Made by a program: the position numbers and the translations under genes
Part shown: positions 1 through 11,108 of the stretch, one piece after another
Layout: each line of letters starts with the position of its first letter
Position numbering within the stretch: the stretch's first letter is position 1
Notes under the pieces: model-generated
What the model was told of the DNA's origin: nothing
Database searches by the model: none
The model's input: only the letters and a program-made list of their open reading frames with translations
From: Spirometra erinaceieuropaei
Taxonomy: Eukaryota; Platyhelminthes; Cestoda; Diphyllobothriidea; Diphyllobothriidae
Length of the DNA stretch: 64,000 nt
Assembly (NCBI GenBank): GCA_902702965.1
Contig: CACRXP010001242.1
Span: forward strand, 51,430 to 115,429
Direction: 5' to 3'

Positions 1-560
1 CCGGACCCAACCACAAATTCAAGTTTTAAAAGGCCGAAATTCTCGCTAGAGGTGACAATCGCGTCATCTGCGAACTGCTCAAATCATGGCTTTTCGGTCC
101 TAAGTCAGTCGACGAACGCAACGCCTTCCGCGATTCATATTCTGTCCTGAGCCTTTGTGTAAGCAGAGTGTTTCGCAGCGCGGAGTGCGTACGAACGACT
201 GCTATTCCTGGTTTCAATTTTGTAAGCCAAATTGCCTAATAGTCCACACGCGTGAAGAAAATTGTGGTTGGCAACTCGACTGCGTACAATGATCGTGGTA
301 GCTTATAACTTTGACCGGCACACGGGCGCATATCAACCGCACAGCGCTCAATACTGCAACATCTGCCAGTCGGACCGGGATGCACTCAGACGGTACCAGT
401 TGTGGTGAGCATGTAGTGGGCTAACAGTTGCATTCTGTAAGTACTGCAACACCTGGGCAACCCAATACCTTTATCTGACTCTGCCTCTGATGATGGATTC
501 GAGTGAGAACCCGAAACTAATAAAGTTTTGCCCCATCAATTGTGTCTTTTTCTGCGCTAA
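1..560 (+). mobile_element. Penelope-like element 3' end (GIY-YIG tail plus terminal repeat)
   Basis: From about base 3 to 165 the + strand encodes a degenerate C-terminal part of a PLE GIY-YIG endonuclease. The run AEILARGDNRV followed by ELLKSWLFGPKSV and SYSVLS lines up with the intact-looking endonuclease at 44.5-45.0 kb, and an in-frame TAA precedes it. The stretch to about 480 has no readable frame and is probably 3' non-coding. A hammerhead-like core follows at 487-516. The element starts outside the window. It occupies the place where gene A exons equivalent to 40944-41038 and 41159-41243 would be expected, so those exons lie upstream or were displaced. Confidence 0.75.
487..516 (+). 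ncRNA. Hammerhead ribozyme-like core (copy 1)
   Basis: CTGATGA is followed by a stem II-like GGATTC, a GAGTGA loop, an imperfect closing strand and then GAAA. This is the order of a hammerhead catalytic core (CUGANGA, stem II, GAAA). AATAAA follows a few bases later, as in the other copies. PLEs are known to carry hammerhead motifs in their terminal repeats. Stem II has mismatches here, so activity is doubtful. Confidence 0.6.
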
Positions 561-902
561 AACTTCCTGCAACTCACTTTTTCGCACCTATTAGCAAGGG
601 AAGACTATGCTCTTAATGAAATATGTGATTATAGAGTGTGATGCGAAAAGTAAAGCAAAAAAATTAAAAGTAAATAAACTAAAAGAAGAAAACAATGCGG
701 CGCATTTAAAGTTTTGCAAACATTGACAGCGTCTTGAACCCACGAATGCCATCAAACATGGCAGCGCAAATAGAACACTAGGGAGTACCGACAAAGTCAG
801 GTGAGACTGAAATGGTCATAACTAAGTTATTATTATTGACACAAACTGTAAAGTTTCTGCCTGTCATCGCTGTTGCAATAAGCATTTTCTACCCCTTTTC
901 AG
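561..902 (+). other. Intronic sequence before exon D1 of gene A
   Basis: AT-rich sequence with no supported exon. It ends in a pyrimidine-rich stretch and AG acceptor at 901-902. Confidence 0.5.
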
Positions 903-1043
903 TTCCGGGATCAAGTATATTCAAATTCGAGATATTCAATCTCACCAGAAGAGAGATACAAGCTATTCACTTCTCCGACCCAAATGCTGAAAGTCCACAA
1001 TTTTATATTCTTTATCGGAAACCTCTGACAAATCTGCCCCAAT
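903..1043 (+). CDS. Gene A exon D1 (X-domain third exon, 47 codons)
   Basis: The exon is 141 nt, phase 1 in and phase 1 out. The acceptor is TTTTCAG and the donor is gtacgt. It encodes VPGSSIFKFEIFNLTRRE and onward to FYILYRKPLTNLPQ. The gene B counterpart at 41767-41907 has identical length and phase, with mostly conservative changes (VPGSNIFKFEIFNVSKRD). It is also related to exons at 14570, 31939 and 53240, which share V-x-x-S-x-F-x-x-E-I near the start. NLT is an N-glycosylation sequon. Confidence 0.85.
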
Positions 1044-2735
1044 GTACGTTAAACGTACTGCGCCCTTAAACTGTGAAATCATATGCAATAACTATACTGC
1101 AATACATTGTTTAGAGGCCGCCTGGCGTGACATCGAAATTTCGTACTTGTTCTAAAACACTGTGACAGCAAACCTGAAACATTGATCCCAGCAGAGAATA
1201 TCCCTGAAGCGTTCAAAAAGCTTCAGGCGGGCGTTTCAAAGTCGCTGATTAACAGAAACCTAACGCTTATGAGTTTCATACTAGGCCTGGGAAGCTGGTT
1301 TACAAAATGTTTAATATACAGGCATCAACCGCAGCTTTCCACCGAAGGACCTTCTTTTATGTATGTTTGTGCAGATGCCAATTTTCATAATTAGGTGTCG
1401 TAATTATAACCCGATTTAGAGAGTCAGATGCCAGTGAAATTATTCCAAGTTCATTAAGTAATTGTCTTGCGCACAAATTATGAGCCTAATGCTTTTGTCC
1501 GCAAGATATTTGTTGCATTGCTGGTCAAATAACGTGAAAGAAACGTCTTCGCAAGCACATAAATAACTTTTATTCTTAGGTTCGTTCGTTTGAGGACGTA
1601 AAGTAAAATGTTAGTTATGATTCGGAAAGGCCCTTACAACTGGAAAGACAAATATAGGTGGGGTTGTGAAAGTAATTATCATGCCGCATAATCCTATAAT
1701 ATTTCGAACTCGCCACAACGTTGGTATCTGAATGCGCCTCACTTCGACCCCTATAGGAACCGCAGACTTAGCGCCACGCACTTTCACATTGGTTTTCGGT
1801 AGCCTTATAATTTCAAAAATATTTTATAGAAAACATGCAAAAAGCATGCACTGCTACTCCTCTGGTATAAATTCACGTCCTATTTTTATTTCGCAGCCGA
1901 AAAGGGAGTACCTTTTAGGTTTTAAACTTTCCAATTAAGAAATTTTGTAAGATTGTTTAATAACCATTCATTTAGCATTTTACCACTCCATTTATTAAAA
2001 TTTCTCATAAAGCATACAACAAAGTTTGCATCCACCGCAAAGTCTTATAAGCCCTGCATGATATTTTCTCAAAGACAGAGCGAGATGTGATTTTTATCAC
2101 GCATAAAGTCCGCACCCTACAGACTGAAATCGACAGACGCTAATGTAACGACCGATTCGGCTCAAAACCTTTCAGAAATTGGAAAACTTTACCAAAACCT
2201 TGTTTTGCTTTTCCCGCGAAACTGCATTGTAAAGAAAATACTGTTTTATACCAAATGAGTGAATGAATGCATATTTTTTGCACGTGGTGTCTATAAACTA
2301 TAAAATGTGCATAAGGTAAGCGAAAATAACTGTGAAAGGGGTTTAAGAATGTGCGGTTAAAAGTCAACTTCTGACAAGTCCAACATACTATGGGATTAGA
2401 CTGCTTGTCAGTTACCATTAAAATTCCACCAAAGTAATCATTCCTAATCTAAGACGCATTTCGTGGGACCGGCCACTGACTCTATCTCTGGCTGGCATGC
2501 CTATTTGGCATTTTAGTATTTTAATAAGCACTGCAAACTTACCCACTAATCGATCGAATTAAAACCTAGCTTGTCCATTTCATTCAATGTCGCATGGCAA
2601 GGAGCACAAAAACTTCGCTTTATAAATCATTCAGATCTTACATCCTTTTAGATTGCATCAAAATTTATTCTGCCCATATTAACCGTTTTTGTCTATTACC
2701 TGATAGAGATAATTAATGCGGCTTCATATTTTCAG
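1044..2735 (+). other. Gene A intron D1-E
   Basis: No coding exon is supported. About 1600-1950 resembles one diverged arm of the TIR element family seen at 24794-25313 (GGTTGTGAAAGTAATTATC, then CATAATCC). The remainder is AT-rich intronic DNA. The last ~100 bp before the acceptor is similar to the gene B intron. Confidence 0.5.
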
Positions 2736-2836
2736 TTCTGTTTTCACCGGAATTCTCCGCACCATTTGTCCACTGTCCACCACCCGCCTCATACAGTGCT
2801 GAAATCAGTTGCGCGACGTTCCAAAAACAACTGCTG
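2736..2836 (+). CDS. Gene A exon E (Y-domain first exon)
   Basis: The exon is 101 nt, phase 1 in and phase 0 out. The acceptor is ATTTTCAG and the donor is gtaata. It encodes FLFSPEFSAPFVHCPPPASY and continues to ISCATFQKQLL. The gene B copy (42823-42923) is also 101 nt, with Cys and the SAPFVHC motif conserved. Related exons at 16860, 32480 and 55044 keep a hydrophobic-PFV signature. Confidence 0.85.
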
Positions 2837-3403
2837 GTAATATGCAGCCCATTTATCTAAAATGATCTTTTCTTCAAGTTGTGATCCAAACTTTTACAGC
2901 GTACTCTAACAATAATGATATTTTCCTAAACTACGAAAGTCAACTCGCAAAATATCAGAGTTCGACTTTTGGACAATTAGACCTGCGCTTCAGTATAATC
3001 CAAATTTCAAATCAATGCTGGTCAACTATAATATCGGCCTTGCCTGGTTTAATATATTCCAGACAACTTTTAGGAACATGTAATGGTGTTTTCCGGCTTC
3101 TACTTTGCACGACTGTTTGTTGATTGTTGGGAATAATAAGGCATTTGGTCTTCATATTCGAGTCCTTTTATTCCGTTCTGTCTGGGGTTATCGGTTGGTT
3201 ATTTTTTCCGCAGTAGCCTTAGACGAATCACATTTGCAAGACTTTACAGGAATAGAAACGTATTTGGCCTTTTGGGTTAACTTTCTCAAAACTTCATTTT
3301 TCAGCAATCTGAAGGCTAGAAAACGCATATCGTCTATCTCATGTTGCCATAGTTATTCTAACGCAATGCTATATTTTCTTTGGAGAATTTGACAATTCAC
3401 AAG
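2837..3403 (+). other. Gene A intron E-F
   Basis: Sequence of 567 bp with no supported gene. Scattered similarity to the gene B intron at 42924-43511 is visible, especially in the 40 bp before the next exon. Confidence 0.5.
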
Positions 3404-3452
3404 GCAGACGCTGTTCTCTGCGGCGGCAAACGTGCTGGTAGTCCCAAATGCT
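3404..3452 (+). CDS. Gene A exon F (Y-domain Cys exon, 49 nt)
   Basis: Phase 0 in and phase 1 out; donor gtaagt, weak acceptor CACAAG. It encodes ADAVLCGGKRAGSPKC plus one base. The gene B counterpart reads GNTVLCDAKHAGSPKC in the same frame, so the frame and both Cys are conserved although the acceptor context differs. The last base plus the first two of exon A give Tyr. Confidence 0.72.
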
Positions 3453-5059
3453 GTAAGTTGCTATGAAAGTAGCTTATTTTCTTATTTAATTGTTCTGGAT
3501 TCACTGTGAGTTCAGGTGACACTCAAATTTCCTCATGCGCAGGGGTTACGCCCCTTCAGCGCTTTTACGCAATTTACTCCGTTTCTGTTCCGTTAACTGC
3601 GTTAGTCATGCCGAAAGACTAAGTCAGTAATCAACATAATCAAGCTTTACCCTCGGCAAAAAGCTCCTAGTCTTATTAACGGATGTGTAAATTTCAGTTC
3701 TTGCATTTGGGGTACTAGCCGACAGATTATTTCGACCAACTGTGATCTAGGTCGATGGAACATGTCGGGCACTAAGCACATATGGGCAACAGACAGCAAA
3801 CCTACCAGGCATATCAAAATGCCTTTTAATCGCCTCAATTTGTCCCGTAATGCAAAATTTTTGTAGACTTACTAAGCTTCTGATTATGGATGTTTGGGAT
3901 TTTATTCAAAAATCTGGACCGAATCGAACCCATCTTAAAACTGCCTTTTTTCTTTTTGGCTTTTACTCTTTGGATTGACACGCCCACTGCAGTCATATAT
4001 GAAAAACAGTTGGGCATTCATCGTTCTCCATTATTTTAATTCTCTAAACAAATAATCGAAATTGTGTCATCGCTGATAATCTACAGTGCCTAGTCGTTAA
4101 ATTGTAAATAGGCATGTGGCAATCTTCTGTCAACTCAGACTGAAAGCTGAGTAGAGGACAGAGGGGATCACTTTGCACAAGTGGAGGGAGAAACTGCGTG
4201 CTAGAAATCACGCCAGTCCAGAAAACTTGTTGATCTTCCACATCTCAGTGCTAAATGGTCCTCTGGATGTGCTCTTCTCTATATGCAGCATTCGGCCTTC
4301 TGGTTTGTCTTTAAGCTTTACAAAACGTGCGGACAATTGAATTCTCAGGAGATACCGGATGTGTCGGTCTTCCGGTCGCTTGTGCAATATGAATTCTCAG
4401 CAGGGTTCCCACTACTTAACGTGACTACCGGGGAGGGTTATATAAATGAAATAAATCCTCCGATGTCCTTAAACGGAACGTCTTTGCTAATTCTGGAAGA
4501 TTTACGGATCATGACATGTTATTACACCACGTTTGACAATTTTTTTAACGCAGACCAAAGAAAACAGGGAAACTTGAGTTGAGCAGTAAAATCGAAATAC
4601 CGACCCTGTCTACTTGCTTTGATTCCCCAGCATACAGATATGTACTTTATTTTTGAACAGCCCCACCAATCATATGTAAGGTGACATTTGCTAGTCAGTC
4701 ACGTGGTGTTTTAAATTGTAAGAATGAGACAGAAAAGACTGGGATCTCCTATTCTAAAGCAGTCCAATATTATTAGAAAGGCACGTTAATAGAATGTATT
4801 TCAAGTGGTAGTCGCAATTGATATGACAGATTTATCGTTTTGTGGTTTACCTACGCACATAGTTTCTGAAAAAGACTTAAAAGCCTCTCATCTAGTAAGA
4901 CTAAAACAGGAATCCAAGTGAAACTGTCGTATTCTTGTATGAAGGGGACGCAAAACTAAAACGATTCGAGTCAGACGCCGTCTTAAAACTTTTTTGGGGT
5001 TTCACAGAATAGTCATTTTTTGTAAATATAAAATTGTCTAACGAGGAATTATTTCTTAG
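3453..5059 (+). other. Gene A intron F-A with empty PLE target site
   Basis: No exon is supported. At about 4304-4320 the sequence TTTGTCTTTAAGCTTTACA is the uninterrupted equivalent of the site where the PLE sits in gene B (44282-45913). The open frame at 4283-4582 has stop codons in the paralogous copy and is treated as chance. Confidence 0.6.
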
Positions 5060-5206
5060 ACACGACGGAAGAAGTTCTTAGGACAACTGTGCGTCAGCAG
5101 ATATACAAAACCCTACCAACGGACCGGTTTGTATTCGTTACGTGCAAATTAACGGTTGGAGATCAGAAAGGCTACATGACGCATCTGATTGATTTTGGCA
5201 GAAAAG
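5060..5206 (+). CDS. Gene A exon A (Y-domain third exon, 49 codons)
   Basis: The exon is 147 nt, phase 1 to 1, with acceptor TTTCTTAG and donor gtaagt. It encodes a segment with RFVFVTCKLTV and GYMTHLIDFGRK. The gene B copy (46630-46776) has the same length, and in the second half most differences are synonymous, indicating purifying selection. The (L/I)-(I/V)-D-F-G ending recurs in the exons at 19599, 36174 and 59411. Confidence 0.88.
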
Positions 5207-5389
5207 GTAAGTGGAGACGATATAATTTGAAATTTTCCATCCGAAAATTTCCTACTTACATACCCAGGTCGAGGATTCAAATCGACAAGTACCAGCAAAT
5301 AGCTTAATAAGCGGCCTTGATTGACTATACAGTTAGTTACAAATTCTTCAAGGCTGTGTGTAGATGTCATTTTTGGAAGACCAAATAAC

Positions 5390-5900
5390 ATTTACAGGTG
5401 TGCTAAGTCATGAAATTTTAACCAAAGCTATGAAATGTGTTTTTGGTTAGAAAAGGCTACTTAAGTAGGATTGTAATAGTACTTTTTTTGCAGCATAATC
5501 TCAAAATATTTCGATTACTTCAGGATGCCGGCTTTCAAACGAATTTATTTCCGGCCGTCTGCAAAAAATAACACTCGTAAAAAGGGCCGCTTATGTAAAA
5601 TTTGATGCTCTTATTGATTTTTGGTGCCCTTATGAATTCAAACATATTTCGTGGAAAACATATATAACAGTATTTCTTTTCTACTGATTTGATATAAAAT
5701 CACCTATTATTAAAATTTTATTCTCAAGGAACTAGCTTAATTTGGTTTTAAAAAACGTTTCTAATAACGAGATTTTTTAAGATCGTTAAATGGCATGCCA
5801 TTTGGAAAGGATTCCCTCCGTTGGTAGTTCATAGGCATCAGATTTCTCAGTTCCCTATTTAATCTTAGCCGACTCTAAAGTTCATAGCATAGACTATATC
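5390..5900. repeat. Diverged TIR element, one arm
   Basis: GTGCTAAGTCATGAAAT, AAAAGGCTACTTAAGTAGG, TTGTAATAGTA, GCATAATC and CAGGATGCCGGCTTTC occur in the same order and spacing as in the TIR family at 50580-51574. No clear second arm is visible. Confidence 0.55.
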
Positions 5901-6970
5901 AAGGGTCTTAGAAAAACCCGGGCAGCTGAAAAATGTTGTGAACAGGACAGGCGGAACCCTTAATGACCCTCTTCAAGGACAGCTAGGATTATGAATGTAA
6001 CTATATACAACCAGTATAAAATAAAGTCTTTTCTGATGTCTACGAAAAAATATCGCTAAAAACGTGTAGTGACAGGATGCATATTAAATAAAATGAGGAA
6101 GCAAAGTTCATGAGTGGCCATAGATAATCCTGCAATGAGAGACGTCGTTCGTCAAACGTCAAACGGTCTGATTGTCTTTTGAACACAACCATGGTGTCAA
6201 AAGTCATTATTGCATTTACGAGTAAGGTTCCACGATCGAACTGCCTGTTTACTGAGAGAAAGCTTTTGTTGGTCGAGGTGCATACATTTGCGTTGAACCT
6301 TATACGGCCGACCTCTCAGGCGACTCATGCTTCCTAACTCGGAGAAATCTTCAAATTAAAGCCAAAACTCGTGTCCGCAGATAATGCGGACTGTCCACAG
6401 AAGGTTGAACCTCATCTGCCTGTAGGATATTAGAAGCGAGTACGGCTTCACCAGTCTTCCGAGATATCAGTGACTTCTAATGCCGTATACCAGTCTTATT
6501 GTCCGTCGTTGCACCTGCTTCATGGGTTCACTGTCTTTCTTTATCCCTGGCAGCTTGGCTGGTCTAACGAACTTATCAAGAATCCACGCGACCAGTTTGG
6601 GAGGAAACGTCGCGATAGTACGCCTTATTCATGACGTCATGCTCGTTGTTCTCTGGACAACTCTTTTGCAGTGTTCAGAGGGCAGGAAATTTGAAGCTGT
6701 CCAAATGCCTAGGTCATTTGTGTTTATCCACTTCTTTTAATGAAAATCCACTTAACTGGCACGGTTGTCTTGGGAAACGTCTCTGAGCAACTTCCTAGCG
6801 TAAGACTATACATTTGGATGCGTTGAACGGCAGACGTTACTTGACGGACTATGTAGACAACTTATCGGCGTTTTCTTGTAGTTTCTGTGCACCATCAACA
6901 CACCAGATTGTTTTCCATATTTATTCACTAGCTGCAAACGTGATGGCATGGCAGCCAAGATGCTCTGTGC

Positions 6971-7217
6971 TGGTAGAGGGGCGTTCACCGATAGTTTCTA
7001 CGGAACTCACTAGCCCCGTTGTGCCTTAGGGATCTCTCTCGTGACCAACCAGCAGCCGCACAGCGGCGCATGATATATTCCATTCCAGTCTCCCTGGACT
7101 TTGTCAGTAATACCATTCTGCCATTATATCATGCGCCGTTGTGCGGCTGCTAACTGGACTCCAAAGAGCCCGAAGGAGTGAGTTCCGTAGAAACGATCGG
7201 TAAGCACCCCTCTACCA
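6971..7217. repeat. Nested inverted repeat in the LINE remnant
   Basis: Outer arms start TGGTAGAGGGGCGTTCACCG (6971) and end with the near reverse complement at 7217. Inner arms, CAGCAGCCGCACAGCGGCGC (7048) and GCGCCGTTGTGCGGCTGCT (~7134), are near-perfect. A CAGCGGCGCGA-type fragment also occurs at 42428. It interrupts the LINE between its RT parts. Confidence 0.7.
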
Positions 7218-7247
7218 TTGTTTATTCCCGATGGCAATTGAGGGAAG

Positions 7248-7400
7248 AACGGGCCCGTGGCCCAGTGGTTAGAGTCGTGAGCTTCTAACTAACAGGTTGC
7301 GATTTTGAGCCTCGGGTGTTCCACATTTTGGGGTTGGGTATGACTGGCTGATGACGGCTAATAAGCCAAAAATGGCCATGCCAATCTCCCTTTTCTATGT
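7248..7400 (+). mobile_element. tRNA-derived SINE (head and partial body)
   Basis: GTGGCCCAGTGGTTAGAG resembles a pol III A box, and GGTTGCGATTTTGAGCC a B box at the usual spacing (~30 bp). The following body (GGGTTGGGTATGACTGGCTG, then ATGACGGCTAATAAG) recurs at 42540-42600. The acceptor-stem ends do not pair and there is no CCA-type end, so this is a SINE, not a functional tRNA. Confidence 0.6.
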
Positions 7401-9856
7401 CGGTAATACCCTTTTCAGTCCTATTGTTTATATAGATGAAGAAGAGAATATGACCTTAGCTCGAACACCGCACTTTACTGGTACTGACAATGATGTTCTG
7501 ATATCAACAATTCCTTTTTACAGCCTGGATGAAAGGCACCTTTTAATCCGCTAAAAAATATTGCTCTGCATTCCATACTGCCAAAGGTTTGCAGTAGCAG
7601 TCGAAAAGACACTCTATCGAAAGTCTTTTGATGTTGAGAAGGACATGATATCCACTGGATGGCCCTGGTCTAGAGCCTTTGTTCATTTTTCCTACGAGTA
7701 AGGATCGCTCGTAAGACATGAGTGAACACGGCGGAGTTCTTGCTGGGCATAATTAAGTACGGTTTTTCTGCTCCAGATATGTCATTAAATACTTCTTTTT
7801 AGGTCGTTTCACGGCCTTGAACAAGCTTCAGGTTAAATTTGTTGGACGATAGTTTTCCGGTATTAACTTGGGCTCTCCTTTCTAGATCAGGGGTATACAG
7901 TCAGTTTTCCTATTTCTTCAGTAATTCACCCTCTCCTATTGACTTCTGAAATATCATAAACATCGGCTCTTACAGTACATTGCCCAATTCTCTGAGGGCG
8001 AGTTGATGGGTTCTATCCGGACCAGGTTATTTGGCAGCTCATAGTCGGAGTGATTCTTACGTCACTGATATAACCAAAATGAACATGTTGTTTTTGAATA
8101 CCAAACATGAAGAATCTTGTTAGTAATCTTAGTGGATGGGAACGAGAAAGCTTTGTTTCGTGAGTGAATGCCGACCGAAAGAGTCCAGAGAGGACTGGTG
8201 TCTTCGTTCGGTCACATGTCTCCCTCACTCCGTTTTGGGACATCCGCGTCGGAATCGTGTCACGTGTTGAAATGTTCCAAAGAGTTCTGCAGCATTCTTA
8301 GCTAATAATGTCTTAATAGCGTGCTGGCGTCATGATTACACACATCCCGATGTCTTTTGTACTCCTGCAACTATTAGATACTCTGCGTTAATTGAAGACG
8401 CTTTTTAATATTATTTATTCCCTTAACTGTGATTTGAATTTCCCGGTTGTCCACAGTGGGCGGTTTCTTGTTTTCTACCATCTGAATGGACATTTTAGAC
8501 CTATGGTTCTTTTAGTTAACAAACGGAACTTACTCCAGTTGTCTTTAAATTTTTCCCCCCAATGAAGTTGTCCACGATCTTGCTGATGCTTGCTTTGGAA
8601 TGCTGGAATGATCTCCTTTTGAGATGCTTTATCCCAATTGTTTGGTCGAGTCAGGCTAAGAGATCATGGAGTACTCGAGATGCATTACGACATCATTAAT
8701 AACACCCATTGAAGAGAGATCTTGTAGGTCCAACACAATCGTCTCATCTCGAGTGGACACCAGGTCTGCGCAATTTGAGCGTTTTCCTTCCCCAACACGT
8801 GTTCTGGGGATAAATTATCGGAAAAGTAGTTTTCCGTTGCCCTCTCGAGTAAATAATGACCGAGAGTATATGGTAGATCCGAAACAGTCCACGCTTGCCA
8901 GTCGACATTCGGAGCGTTAGTCTCCAACTATTAGGCCATCATTGTTCAGGCAGCTCTTAATCGGTACTTTTGGTTGAAGTCCATCGCGCTGGGCAATCTG
9001 GTTTGGGGGACGGAATTCAATTGCAAATGCCAGTGGCCAGGCGCACTAGGTAAGAAGGTTAATAATAAAAGCTCCCCTTCCATTGTCGTTGGATGTTGTT
9101 CGAAGAGTGCGGTTAAATTCAGACTAGGATAGACAACAACTCCACCTCCTTCGATTTTCCTGTCTCTTCTAAGGAGATGATAACCTAAGAGGGATACCAC
9201 ACGTTCTCCAACAGCTCCCGAAAGCCAAGGTTTCTCATAGTGCCCTGCCCCTCGGTCTCTTTGGCATGCGAGACCAACTGTATAATTTGAGTTCTCTCCA
9301 GCCTCTGTAGTAAATTTCCTACTCACGCGATACTTAGACGGCTGTGACAATATCTAAGCAGAATTGGCAATGGGATGCTGCAAGTCAATATATCGGATAG
9401 CCAGAGAATGTGGTACTCAATGATTTAAAATCCCATCACTTGTCAGAACATTCTCTGAATGCGTAAACCTTTAGAATTTCTGGATTCTCCTATCCCTATT
9501 TCTGTGTGCTGTGCAATCCTGCGGAAATGAATTTTGTACCCAAATAGTTGATAAATCTACACTGACAGTTTTCTTTACTTTAACTGATTTCAACCAATAC
9601 GCACGGAACAGGCTGATGTGTGGAAAGTCAAGTAAAGACAAACGTAGAAAAATTTGCAACCGATTTGCGAAAACGTTTCGGTGAGACATCTTCACTGATC
9701 CAGTTTACACAAGGCGAATTCAGAAATTTTCACCATAATAACAACGAACTGAGGACACACTGTGTCATCATTATCTAAACCTCCTGATTCTAGACAAAAT
9801 TAATCACTGTTAAGATTCGCTAGATTATTAGCCTAAAGTGTATTTCATTATTTCAG

Positions 9857-9871
9857 ATGCCTACGATATAG
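9857..9871 (+). CDS. Gene A micro-exon 1 (15 nt)
   Basis: ATGCCTACGATATAG lies between TTTCAG and gtaagt. It enters and leaves in phase 1, adding A-Y-D-I after the Asp formed at the junction with exon A. The gene B copy (48424-48438) differs by one base (D to E) and keeps both splice sites inside otherwise diverged introns. Confidence 0.78.
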   Translation: MPTI

Positions 9872-10670
9872 GTAAGTTTCCAAACTTTAATCGTCCAGGT
9901 TCACACTTCTTAAAGTGATGGAGAAAAATATTCAAGGACCGCAAATCTCTCACTTCTAAATTAGTCTCCAATGCATTTTTATTTAGACACAGTCTGTCGC
10001 TACTGAAGCATTGTTTACTTAGACTTGATAAGCTGAGTTAAATTCATTGGAACATCCAGCTCTTTGGACTGTCTCTCTACCTCGATAGAAAGCATCAAAT
10101 GTATTGAATTTTGTCGTCAATACATTAAATTAGCGGTAAAGTTTTTTGCACAGCAGTGATTCACTGGCCTGCTGCGGGGTCCCCTTCAACAATCAGAGGG
10201 ATTCAGGACGTTGTAGCATATATTGAGCGGAAACCTCTGGTTTAAACGACCAGATTACCTAGTCATGCAATTTGTCAATGCACACACTGGCCGCCTTATG
10301 AACTAGTAATACTAAATATTAATCGGCCGTCGCACAAATAATTGGCTTTTGTCATGCTCCGTAATAAATGCTTCAGTCTTCTCTGATTATCTTGTTAAGA
10401 AAGGTGACATGGTCACCCAAGTTATCTTTTATACAGTATATCTAATAAGCAATGTATGGACACCAAAGTTCCATATCTTACCCACTAGTAAACAAACAAA
10501 GCAGCTTGAGAAAAGTTTTATAAACCAGTGAGACGACTTTATGGACCTTGTAGAAACAACTAAACTTTCCGTAGGGTGTCTAAACTGTTTTTTAGTTTTA
10601 TCTCAAATTTATGGACATTTATATTTTTTAACGACAGCCTTGTTTTTCCTTATCTAATTATCTAACTTAG
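9872..10670 (+). other. Gene A intron micro-1 to micro-2
   Basis: A 799 bp intron. Parts are alignable with gene B 48439-49216 (for example the AACTAGTAATACTAAATATT region). No other exon is supported. Confidence 0.5.
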
Positions 10671-10688
10671 GCAAAGACGATATCGATG
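10671..10688 (+). CDS. Gene A micro-exon 2 (18 nt)
   Basis: GCAAAGACGATATCGATG lies between ACTTAG and gtaagt, phase 1 to 1. With the preceding G it adds G-K-D-D-I-D. The gene B copy at 49217-49234 encodes G-K-E-D-I-D. Conservation of an 18 nt acidic exon with both splice sites in diverged introns is strong evidence. Confidence 0.78.
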
Positions 10689-11013
10689 GTAAGTCTGCGT
10701 CAGATTGAATTTTCGAGGAATTATTTTGGCAGTGTGTCATTCAAATGTTACCAAAATTAGTAAGGGAGAAGTAGCTAAAGTAAAAGCATGAGTCGCTTTT
10801 CCATCTCTAATGCTTTCTTTTTTACCTACGAAATTTCTCCTCTTACCGACACCCTTGTTATTTGCATACTGCCTCTTCATTTTTGCCTTCAAGATACTCT
10901 TTGCTAAAATAAACATTTCGAAATATTCCCCAAACGTGGAAAACCTTATTTGCACGTAAGAATCTACAAGCAAAAAATCAGCAGCTTTAGTGGTTCAACT
11001 ATGTGACTTGTAG
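10689..11013 (+). other. Gene A intron micro-2 to B
   Basis: A 325 bp intron, alignable with gene B 49235-49561. Nothing else is seen. Confidence 0.5.
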
Positions 11014-11108
11014 AAACATGGGTCCACCTTGGTCTCGTTTACAATGGAACTTACCAACGTAATTCAAGTGCCGACTACTTCTATGCTTTCATGGATTTCA
11101 GGCCGAGG
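11014..11108 (+). CDS. Gene A exon B (X-domain first exon)
   Basis: The exon is 95 nt, phase 1 to 0, with acceptor CTTGTAG and donor gtaggc. It encodes (E)TWVHLGLVYNGTYQ and then YFYAFMDFRPR. NGT is an N-glycosylation sequon, also present in gene B (49562-49656). Two other 95 nt exons in gene B (30583 and 40944) are paralogous, sharing D/N-x-T-F/Y near the middle and an F-x-P ending. Confidence 0.85.

Larger units (their letters stand above)
6110..9360 (-). mobile_element. Degenerate CR1-like non-LTR retrotransposon
   Basis: Read on the minus strand. The endonuclease part (8946-9350) includes KPWLSGAVGERVVSLLGYHL and RRDRKIEGGGVVVY, matching the pattern WLs...GY.l.RRDR..GGGV.vY of non-LTR AP endonucleases. 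8685-8927 continues it with NAPNVDW (the D/N-x-N-x-P-x-x-x-W block) and LLERATENYFSDNLSPEHVL. 7590-8240 carries reverse-transcriptase remnants. 6130-6800 carries the RT C-terminal region: DLGIWTASNFLPSEHCKRV, VQRRTIRLVYG and RLRGRPYKVQRKCMHLDQQK. Stops and frameshifts are many. The endonuclease part also survives in gene B at ~47650-48040, so insertion predates the duplication. Confidence 0.75.
5207..9856 (+). other. Gene A intron A-micro-1, filled with transposons
   Basis: A 4.65 kb intron, against 1.65 kb in gene B. It holds a single-arm TIR element (~5390-5900), a degenerate CR1-like LINE on the minus strand (~6110-9360), an inverted repeat (6971-7217) and a SINE head (~7248-7400), listed separately. 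The last ~450 bp is alignable with gene B. Confidence 0.6.

Noticed and set aside
4283..4582. 99-codon + strand frame in the F-A intron of gene A
   Set aside because: The aligned gene B region (45914-46150) has stops and indels; no splice borders with the right phase.
7248..7330. tRNA gene
   Set aside because: A and B boxes are visible, but acceptor stem and anticodon arm do not fold properly; better read as a SINE head.
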